Source: a bacterium
GTDB lineage: Bacteria; UBA9089; CG2-30-40-21
DNA length: 5,003 nt
Reading direction: 5' to 3'
Assembly (NCBI GenBank): GCA_018814245.1
Contig: JAHIZN010000107.1
Span: 1-5,003 of the forward strand
Made by a program: the position numbers and the translations under genes. Under the pieces are notes generated by a model. That model was not told where the DNA came from, ran no database searches, and saw only the letters and a list, made by a program, of their open reading frames with translations. This document shows positions 1 through 5,003 of this stretch, in pieces; the stretch's first letter is position 1, and each line of letters begins with the position of its first letter.

Positions 1-33
1 AGATTACAGGGTTATCATTCCTAAGGGGATAAG
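1..33. repeat. Left copy of the 33-bp terminal direct repeat
   Basis: Starts agattacagggttatcatt and ends ctaaggggataag. All 33 bases are identical, in the same orientation, to the last 33 bases of the window. Exact overlap of contig ends is what a circular molecule or a de Bruijn graph loop produces. A true duplicated intergenic repeat would look the same. Confidence 0.95.
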
Positions 34-126
34 TTGTATTATCCTCATATTTTTCTAATCCCTATATCTCCTTATCTCCTCCATAATCCCCCACATCTCC
101 TTTTCTTACACTACCTGAACGGTTAC
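34..126 (+). repeat. Left arm of a long imperfect inverted repeat
   Basis: In order: a run of degenerate pyrimidine-rich units (CTATATCTCC, TTATCTCC, ACATCTCC), then TTCTTACACT (103-112), then CCTGAACGGTTAC (114-126). The reverse complement of the right flank (4945-4867) carries the same blocks in the same order: TATCTCC units, TTCTTACACT, then CCTGAACGATTAC. A 14-bp stretch between the last two blocks in the right arm is absent here. The shared order of several blocks points to two copies of one repeat family in opposite orientation, not chance low complexity. Confidence 0.65.
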
Positions 127-248
127 CTTTAATTTACACCCTTTGGGGCTCTTCCTCTGTATTTGCGTACTATCGTTACACTTCTGCGGCTTAATGCAAC
201 AACCGCACAGGCGGAATGTTTTCTTTATGTGAATCTGTCAAACCTGGT

Positions 249-285
249 AAAAAAAACAATAGGGGCGGTTCATGAACCGCCCCTA
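249..285 (-). terminator. Intrinsic terminator downstream of rpoC, made from a perfect palindrome
   Basis: On the minus strand a GC-rich palindrome (285-260; arms TAGGGGCGGTTCA and its exact complement) folds into a stem of about 11 bp with a CATG loop. It is followed by TTG and then eight consecutive T (256-249). This is the classic arrangement of a Rho-independent terminator. It lies about 120 nt after the rpoC TAG and 45 nt after the TAA of the extended frame, so it would end the rpoC transcript. On the plus strand the same stem is followed by TATTTTT (287-293), so it may work in both directions. No gene is visible on the plus strand to use it. Confidence 0.8.
260..285. repeat. 26-bp perfect palindrome, dispersed-repeat type
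   Basis: Both arms of 13 bp match exactly around the centre CA|TG (272|273). On the minus strand the outer edge is GTAGGGGCGG, which resembles GTAGGGGCAG at the upstream hairpin near 4726. From general memory, short GTAGGGGC...GCCCCTAC palindromes occur in many copies in intergenic DNA of various environmental bacteria. Only this copy and the related upstream one can be seen here, so membership in a genome-wide family is an inference. Confidence 0.75.
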
Positions 286-312
286 CTATTTTTCATCTCT
301 TTTTACATATCC

Positions 313-337
313 GGAGTATAGTCGAAGTAGTTACTCC
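313..337. repeat. Small inverted repeat GGAGTA/TACTCC
   Basis: A 6-bp perfect stem (313-318 with 332-337) encloses a 13-nt loop containing AGTCGAAG. It covers the TAA that ends the extended rpoC frame. There is no T-run after it on either strand, so it is not a terminator by itself. It may be a decayed dispersed palindrome, since AGTCGAAG is common in such repeats, but that is a weak suggestion. Confidence 0.4.
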
Positions 338-408
338 AAAACACTCTCAATTGTTTCTGATGTTTCCGATGTTTCTGCTGTCTCTGATTCTATTTTCTCA
401 TCATCCTA
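331..408 (-). other. In-frame 24-codon continuation of rpoC beyond its TAG stop
   Basis: After the TAG at 408-406 the same frame stays open for 24 codons and ends at TAA (333-331). The encoded residues are strongly acidic and built around ETAETSETSET. They match the preceding RpoC tail, which reads PESIESPESNEIFVETKD. Codons GAA-ACA repeat with TCG or TCA between them. The frame, composition and low-complexity style all continue across the stop. This looks like one acidic tail cut by a nonsense codon (for example GAG to TAG). Alternatives are a sequencing error, strain polymorphism, or stop readthrough. Chance is possible for only 24 codons, but the matching composition argues against it. Confidence 0.6.
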
Positions 409-3400
409 ATCTTTTGTCTCCACAAAAATCTCATTGCTTTCCGGACTTTCTATGCTTTCTGGTTGAACAGTTGCTACATCATTATTAACAATCTCATCTT
501 GTTTGCATTCAAGTTTTATCATTTGATGGATTTTTAATCCTGTACCAGCAGGAACAAGCCGTCCAATAACCACATTTTCTTTTAATCCGCTCAAGTCATC
601 AGACATCCCACAAATAGCTGCCTCAGTCAGTATCCTTGTTGTTTCCTGGAATGATGCCGCTGAAATAAAGCTGTCTGTACCAAGAGATGCTTTGGTTACA
701 CCGAGAAATATCGGTTTGGATTTAGCTGGTTGTCCACCCATATCCATTGTTTTCTTATTCTCATCTGCAAAAACAAATTTATCCACATGTTCACCAACAA
801 GGAGATTTGTATCACCATGTTCAACCACTTCCACCTTGCGTAACATTTGTCTGATGATAACCTCAATATGCTTATCATTTATATCTACGCCCTGTAATCT
901 GTATACCTCCTGGATCTCATTCACTAAGTATTCCTGGAGACTTCTGTCACCCTTAATTCGCAAAATATCATGCGGCTCGATATCACCATCTGTTAATTGA
1001 TCACCAGCCCGGATGATATCACCATCATGCACCTTCATGTGTTTACCTAATGAGATATCATAATCTCTCGCATCACCAGTGCTATCATTAACAACGCTAA
1101 TAGTTCTCTTTCCTTCTCCTATCTCCTTAAATCTGACTACACCATCAATCTCTGCTACAATAGCCGCATTCTTCGGCCTTCTTGCCTCAAATAGTTCTGC
1201 TACCCTTGGAAGTCCCCCTGTAATATCCTTTGTTTTTATCAATTCCTGAGGAAACTTAGCCAAGATATCACCTGCTGAAATAGTCTCCCCATCATTTACC
1301 ACCAATCGTGCCCCATTGGGAATAATATAGGTAGCAACAATTACTCCATCAAGCAATATAGTCAGCGTAGGCTGAAGTTGTGCATCACGGTCTTCAACGA
1401 TTACCTTTCGATAAAGACCAGTATTAGAATCAAATTCCTCACAAAGTGTCCTGTCCGGTACAATATCCTTGTATTGTATTACCCCTGCAGTATCTGACAG
1501 AATTAACTCATTATATGGATCAAATTCAGCAATCATTGTATTTTTGGGAACAATATCACCCTTTCCATGGAATATGTGCGTTCCTGTTTTTACCGGGATT
1601 ACCCTCTCACGGGCAACAACACAAATCTTTCCATCATCTGTTATCCTGACAATCCCTGATGTCGATGAAAGCACAGGCTTTGTTTCACCATTTTCACCCG
1701 ACACAGTAGCAAGTCTGTCTCCAATATTTACCCATAATCCATCAAATACAACCGGAACAAAACCCGGTTCAGGATTATATTCAGCAATTATCTTCCTTAT
1801 GGTCAATCCACCCTGCCTATGAGCAATTGAGGAGCCATCATCAAGCTGAATAAGCCGCTTTGGCAAGTCAACTATCTCTACAGCATAGGGAAGATTAATC
1901 TCCCTTTCCTCAACCTGACGATAAGCAGTACCACCGATATGGAATGTTCTCATGGTCAGCTGTGTACCCGGTTCCCCAATACTCTGAGCAGCAATAATTC
2001 CCACAGCCTCTCCCAGATCAACCAATCTACCAGAAGCAAGGTTTCGACCATAACATCTGGCACACACACCCTTTCTTGCCTCACAGGTAAGAACTGTTCT
2101 TATCCTTACCTTTTCAACATCTGCATCCTCCATAATCAGGACAGCAGCCTCATCTATTTCCTCATTTGCCTTAATAAGAACCTCTCCGGTCATAGGGTTA
2201 ATTACATCCTCAAGTGTTACCCTTCCAAGGACTCGTTCCCCTAATGTTTCAATCACCTCATCCCCTTCCATTAATGCCTCAATAATCACCCCATTCATCG
2301 TATTACAATCATTGATGGTAATAATCACATCCTGAGACACATCAACCAATCGTCTGGTAAGATATCCGGCATCAGCTGTTTTTAAGGCAGTATCAGCCAA
2401 CCCTTTTCTTGCTCCATGGGTTGAGATGAAATACTCTAATATGGTCAGTCCTTCCCGGAAATTAGAGGTAATGGGAAGCTCTATGATCTCTCCTGAGGGC
2501 TTTGCCATCAATCCTCTCATTCCAGCCAACTGTCTTACCTGTTGTTTGCTTCCACGAGCACCGGAATCAATCATCAGATAGACAGGATTAAACCCATTTG
2601 CATCACGGCTCAATTTTTCAAACATGATATTGGAAATCTCTTCACCCGCAGTTGTCCAGAGGTCAATTGTTTTATTATACCTCTCTTCTTCTGTAATCAC
2701 GCCCATCTGATGCTGACCAATGATTTCCTCAACGAATTTTCTATTTTTTGAAACAAGTATTTCCTTTTCATCAGGCACAAGAATATCTTTTATCCCAATA
2801 GATATTCCATACTTGGTTGCATACTCAAAACCAAGGGTTTTAATCGCATCCAACACTTCACCTGTTTTGCAAATACTATGTTTTCGATAAACTTCAGCTA
2901 TTATTTTGCTCAACAGCTTTTTATCTATCTTTTCGTTTACAAATTCCATATCTTCAGGCAAAATTTCATTAAATATGAGCCTTCCAACTGTAGTCTCCAA
3001 TCTTTGTCCATTAATCCTGACTATAACTATGGTATTTAGTTTAATATACCCACAATTAAAAGACATAAGAGCCTCGTTAGAATCTGCAAAGAACTTATCT
3101 CCATCCCTTATTCCTGCCTTTGTCAAACAATAGATGCCAAGCACAATATCTTGTGTTGGCGTTACAATAGGCTTGCCATTAGCTGGAGAAAGCAAATTAT
3201 ACGCAGCCAGCATCAAAATCCTGCATTCAATCTGTGACTCTATAGAAAGCGGCACATGGACAGCCATCTGATCACCATCAAAGTCAGCATTAAAGGCAGT
3301 ACAAACTAATGGATGGAGCTTAAGAGCATCCCCTTCAACCAAAACAGGTTCAAATGATTGAATCCCTGCCCGATGGAGAGTGGGGGCACGATTCAGCATT

Positions 3401-4707
3401 ATGGGATGACCAGCAATAACCTTTTCTAAAACATCCCATACCTCATGTCTTTCCTTTTCAACCATTCTTTTAGCATTCTTGATATTATGAGCAAATCCAT
3501 TTGCCACTAACTGCCTCATAATAAACGGCTTAAATAATTCTAACGCCATCTTTTTCGGCAAGCCGCACTGATGAAGTTTCAGGGTAGGATCAACCACAAT
3601 CACGGAACGACCTGAGTAATCTACTCGTTTACCGAGCAGATTTTGTCTAAATCTGCCTTGTTTACCCTTAAGTATATCTGACAAAGACTTTAATGGTCTA
3701 TTCCCTGACCCTCTTACAGGCCTTCCACGACGACCATTATCAAACAGGGCATCCACTGCCTCCTGTAGCATCCTTTTTTCATTACGAATAATGATCTCCG
3801 GAGCCCTTAATTCCATTAGCCGCTCTAATCTATTATTTCTATTAATTACCCGGCGATACAGATCATTCAAGTCTGAGGTAGCAAATCGTCCACCATCCAA
3901 TTGAACCATTGGCCGCAGTTCGGGTGGAATAACCGCAATAACATCCAGAATCATATATTCAGGTTTATTATCTGAATGACAAAATGATTCTATCAGCTCC
4001 AATCTTTTAACAATTCGTTTGCGTTTCTGGGCAGAGGTTTCATCCTTCATACCCTTGCGTAATTCTTTGGCTAATTCTTCTGTATTAATCCCTTTTAATA
4101 ACTCCTTAACAGCCTCAGCACCCATACCTACCTTAAATTTGTCCCCATATTTCTCTCTATACCCACGATATTCGTCCTCAGTGAGCACATCACATACTGC
4201 CAACGGGGTATCACCCGGAGATAGGACAATATAACCCTCAAAATAAAGAACCATCTCCAGGTTCTTTACCGTAACATCTAACAGCAACGCCATTTGAGAC
4301 GGAACCCTCTTAAAATACCAGATATGAGAAACAGGACAGACCAGCTCAATATGCCCCATTCGATGTCGTCTTACCTCAGAGCGGGTAACCTCTACCCCAC
4401 ATCTGTCGCAAATTACGCCCTTATACCGAATACTCTTGTATTTCCCACAAAAACATTCCCAGTCCTTAGTCGGTCCAAATATTTTCTCACAAAAAAGCCC
4501 ATCCCTCTCTGGTCTGAAGGTTCTATAATTGATTGTTTCCGGCTTCTTCACCTTACCAAATGACCATGACCTGATCTTCTCCGGGGAGGCTATCCCAATG
4601 GATATGGAAGAAAAATTCATCAATCCTTCGGTTTTTTGTTCAAACAAAGAGTCAAAAGCAATCTTTTGTTTTTGTTCAGGTATATCAAATAACTTAACTG
4701 GTTCCAA
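406..4707 (-). CDS. rpoC: DNA-directed RNA polymerase subunit beta-prime
   Basis: Encodes the beta-prime subunit, which with beta forms the active centre of RNA polymerase and binds the catalytic magnesium. Residues are numbered from the upstream ATG at 4725 (1439 aa). Visible in order: clamp entry SWSFGKVKKPETINYR (53-68); zinc site 1, C91, C93, C106, C109; switch-2 region KGKQGRFRQNLLGKRVDYSG (353-372); catalytic NADFDGD (479-485, three Asp); SGARGSKQQVRQLAGMRG (721-738); bridge helix about 761-800; zinc site 2, C807, C881, C888, C891; trigger loop GEPGTQLTMRTFHIGG (917-932) with M925, R926, H929. An SI3-like insertion spans about 937-1163, before DITGGLPRVAELFEARRPK. E. coli RpoC is 1407 aa, so this is full length with no frameshift. 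Preferred start is TTG at 4707 (L7), because AGGAGG lies 7 nt upstream; ATG 4713 is only 1 nt from it and ATG 4725 lies before it. The stop is TAG, followed by an in-frame extension. The identity is certain; the start is not. Confidence 0.98.
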   Translation of the reverse strand: MEPVKLFDIPEQKQKIAFDSLFEQKTEGLMNFSSISIGIASPEKIRSWSFGKVKKPETINYRTFRPERDGLFCEKIFGPTKDWECFCGKYKSIRYKGVICDRCGVEVTRSEVRRHRMGHIELVCPVSHIWYFKRVPSQMALLLDVTVKNLEMVLYFEGYIVLSPGDTPLAVCDVLTEDEYRGYREKYGDKFKVGMGAEAVKELLKGINTEELAKELRKGMKDETSAQKRKRIVKRLELIESFCHSDNKPEYMILDVIAVIPPELRPMVQLDGGRFATSDLNDLYRRVINRNNRLERLMELRAPEIIIRNEKRMLQEAVDALFDNGRRGRPVRGSGNRPLKSLSDILKGKQGRFRQNLLGKRVDYSGRSVIVVDPTLKLHQCGLPKKMALELFKPFIMRQLVANGFAHNIKNAKRMVEKERHEVWDVLEKVIAGHPIMLNRAPTLHRAGIQSFEPVLVEGDALKLHPLVCTAFNADFDGDQMAVHVPLSIESQIECRILMLAAYNLLSPANGKPIVTPTQDIVLGIYCLTKAGIRDGDKFFADSNEALMSFNCGYIKLNTIVIVRINGQRLETTVGRLIFNEILPEDMEFVNEKIDKKLLSKIIAEVYRKHSICKTGEVLDAIKTLGFEYATKYGISIGIKDILVPDEKEILVSKNRKFVEEIIGQHQMGVITEEERYNKTIDLWTTAGEEISNIMFEKLSRDANGFNPVYLMIDSGARGSKQQVRQLAGMRGLMAKPSGEIIELPITSNFREGLTILEYFISTHGARKGLADTALKTADAGYLTRRLVDVSQDVIITINDCNTMNGVIIEALMEGDEVIETLGERVLGRVTLEDVINPMTGEVLIKANEEIDEAAVLIMEDADVEKVRIRTVLTCEARKGVCARCYGRNLASGRLVDLGEAVGIIAAQSIGEPGTQLTMRTFHIGGTAYRQVEEREINLPYAVEIVDLPKRLIQLDDGSSIAHRQGGLTIRKIIAEYNPEPGFVPVVFDGLWVNIGDRLATVSGENGETKPVLSSTSGIVRITDDGKICVVARERVIPVKTGTHIFHGKGDIVPKNTMIAEFDPYNELILSDTAGVIQYKDIVPDRTLCEEFDSNTGLYRKVIVEDRDAQLQPTLTILLDGVIVATYIIPNGARLVVNDGETISAGDILAKFPQELIKTKDITGGLPRVAELFEARRPKNAAIVAEIDGVVRFKEIGEGKRTISVVNDSTGDARDYDISLGKHMKVHDGDIIRAGDQLTDGDIEPHDILRIKGDRSLQEYLVNEIQEVYRLQGVDINDKHIEVIIRQMLRKVEVVEHGDTNLLVGEHVDKFVFADENKKTMDMGGQPAKSKPIFLGVTKASLGTDSFISAASFQETTRILTEAAICGMSDDLSGLKENVVIGRLVPAGTGLKIHQMIKLECKQDEIVNNDVATVQPESIESPESNEIFVETKD

Positions 4708-4714
4708 TCTCATT

Positions 4715-4720
4715 CCTCCT
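4715..4720 (-). promoter_or_regulatory. Shine-Dalgarno AGGAGG that decides the rpoC start
   Basis: The minus strand reads ATGATAGGAGGAATGAGATTG. The full consensus AGGAGG is 7 nt before TTG (4707-4705), the usual spacing. It is only 1 nt before the middle ATG (4713-4711) and downstream of the first ATG (4725-4723). The first ATG has no purine-rich site of its own: upstream of it is the GTCTGCCCCTAC edge of a palindromic repeat. TTG initiation is therefore the best reading, although ATG 4713 cannot be excluded. Confidence 0.7.
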
Positions 4721-4727
4721 ATCATGT

Positions 4728-4753
4728 AGGGGCAGACCCCTGTGTCTGCCCTT
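4728..4753. repeat. Palindromic repeat hairpin abutting the rpoC start
   Basis: GGGCAGAC (4730-4737) pairs perfectly with GTCTGCCC (4744-4751) around the loop CCCTGT. The next outer position is a G/T mismatch (a G-U wobble in one RNA) and the one after is an A/T pair. The outer edge GTAGGGGCAG resembles the palindrome downstream of rpoC. In rpoC mRNA the stem would end about 9 nt before AGGAGG, close enough to affect ribosome access. No T-run follows it on the minus strand, so it should not stop transcription into rpoC. The first ATG (4725) lies immediately outside the repeat. Confidence 0.7.
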
Positions 4754-4766
4754 CTTTAACTATTAC

Positions 4767-4788
4767 CTGACAGTTTATCAGCTGTCAG
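4767..4788. repeat. Inverted repeat CTGACAG/CTGTCAG upstream of rpoC
   Basis: Seven-bp perfect arms (4767-4773 and 4782-4788) are separated by the 8-nt loop TTTATCAG. It sits about 15 bp beyond the palindromic hairpin, so an rpoC leader transcript would carry two hairpins in tandem. No T-run follows on the minus strand. It could be a structural element of the leader or another small dispersed repeat; nothing in the sequence decides which. Confidence 0.5.
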
Positions 4789-4866
4789 CTCAAAACCATA
4801 AAATAAAGTTGTCACAGTTCACAGAAAAAATCTACTGCAGACAATAGAGTACGACATTAATTTTTT

Positions 4867-4945
4867 GTAATCGTTCAGGCTATAACATTAAAAGTGTAAG
4901 AAGGGGGATATGGAGATATGACATGAGATATGGGGATAATAATAT
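4867..4945 (-). repeat. Right arm of the long imperfect inverted repeat
   Basis: On the plus strand it reads GTAATCGTTCAGG (4867-4879), AGTGTAAGAA (4893-4902), then purine-rich GGATATGGAGATATG units up to about 4945. These are the reverse complements of the blocks at 34-126, with single-base differences and spacing changes. If the window ends are joined, the two arms face each other across about 60 bp and could form a very large imperfect foldback. Confidence 0.65.
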
Positions 4946-4970
4946 AATCAATGCCTTAAAATCGAAGGGA

Positions 4971-5003
4971 AGATTACAGGGTTATCATTCCTAAGGGGAT
5001 AAG
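4971..5003. repeat. Right copy of the 33-bp terminal direct repeat
   Basis: Identical to bases 1-33 and running exactly to the last base. The match begins right after atcgaaggga. It ends with the window, so its true length cannot be known from this sequence. If the ends are joined, the unique length is 4970 bp and this copy is redundant. Confidence 0.95.

Larger units (their letters stand above)
1..330. other. Noncoding region downstream of rpoC
   Basis: No convincing gene on either strand. Besides the terminal repeat, the long repeat arm, the terminator palindrome and the small inverted repeat, the stretch 127-248 holds only a weak TGCGG/CCGCA pair (185-189 with 203-207). It also has an isolated TTGACA on the minus strand (241-236) with no matching -10 box. 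There is no tRNA, rRNA or start of a ribosomal protein gene such as rpsL, which often follows rpoC in bacteria. Confidence 0.8.
4726..5003. other. Noncoding region upstream of rpoC, without the end of rpoB
   Basis: Frames on the minus strand are broken by stops and none shows the C-terminus of RpoB, which usually lies just before rpoC. The region instead holds two hairpins and one arm of the long inverted repeat, then the terminal repeat. No convincing minus-strand promoter (-35 and -10 with good spacing) was found, so transcription may enter from an rpoB beyond the window edge. Confidence 0.75.

Noticed and set aside
155..205. A short minus-strand frame reading VRKYRGRAPKGVN as the tail of a ribosomal protein gene.
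   Set aside because: It has no upstream continuation: the frame is closed by stops on both sides and it matches no ribosomal protein end that I recognise.
185..207. TGCGG/CCGCA inverted repeat as a regulatory hairpin or terminator.
   Set aside because: The stem has only 5 bp with a 13-nt loop and no T-run, so it is expected by chance in a region of this size.
213..241. TTGACA on the minus strand after the rpoC terminator as a possible promoter.
   Set aside because: At 16-18 bp spacing the -10 position reads CATTCC or similar, far from TATAAT, and no gene follows before the window edge.
692..1000. Open frames of about 60-117 codons on the plus strand opposite rpoC (for example 692-1000, 1469-1822, 1939-2244).
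   Set aside because: They are antisense shadows of a strongly conserved gene, lack recognisable protein motifs, and have no supporting operon context.
1561..1620. The peptide RVIPVKTGTHIF looks like the VIPAKAGIQ signature left when intergenic palindromic repeats are translated.
   Set aside because: It falls where the SI3 barrel motif (I-P-x-x-G-x-x-x-x-x-x-x-G-D-x-V) is expected, and a second natural copy follows at residues 1135-1151. No inverted DNA repeat is present there.
1..5003. A self-replicating plasmid, phage or other mobile circle.
   Set aside because: Apart from the end overlap there is no replication initiator, integrase, transposase, relaxase or structural gene, and the only gene is a core housekeeping gene with all motifs intact.

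Overview
The window holds one long gene and two noncoding flanks rich in repeats. The gene, on the minus strand across most of the window, encodes a complete bacterial RNA polymerase beta-prime subunit (RpoC). Both zinc sites, the NADFDGD catalytic loop, the bridge helix and the trigger loop are intact. A long insertion of the SI3 type interrupts the trigger loop. No other protein-coding gene can be supported.

Organism: an AT-rich bacterium. The trigger-loop insertion excludes the Bacillota/Actinomycetota type of RpoC and fits Gram-negative-type lineages. The protein's flavour, together with dispersed palindromes of the GTAGGGGC...GCCCCTAC kind, suggests an uncultured environmental lineage, perhaps from the Planctomycetota/Omnitrophota side of the tree. 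That placement is a guess from memory, not a result.

Layout. Bases 1-330 (downstream of rpoC) carry a degenerate pyrimidine-rich repeat, a conserved repeat core, and a perfect 26-bp palindrome that makes a good intrinsic terminator for rpoC. Bases 331-408 hold an unexpected in-frame continuation of rpoC: the TAG stop is followed by 24 more sense codons of the same acidic Glu/Ser/Thr-rich character, ending at TAA. Bases 406-4707 (or 4725) are rpoC. Bases 4726-5003 (upstream) carry two hairpins and an inverted copy of the repeat family seen at the left end, but no end of rpoB.

The first 33 bases equal the last 33 exactly. Either the contig is circular (4970 bp unique) or an assembler stopped at a short repeat lying on both sides of rpoC. 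No replication, mobilisation or partition gene is present, so a real rpoC plasmid is unlikely. An assembly loop in a repeat-rich chromosome is the simplest reading. I see no new multi-gene system here. The points worth checking are the end overlap, the TAG inside the RpoC tail, the TTG start beside a repeat, and the repeat used as terminator.
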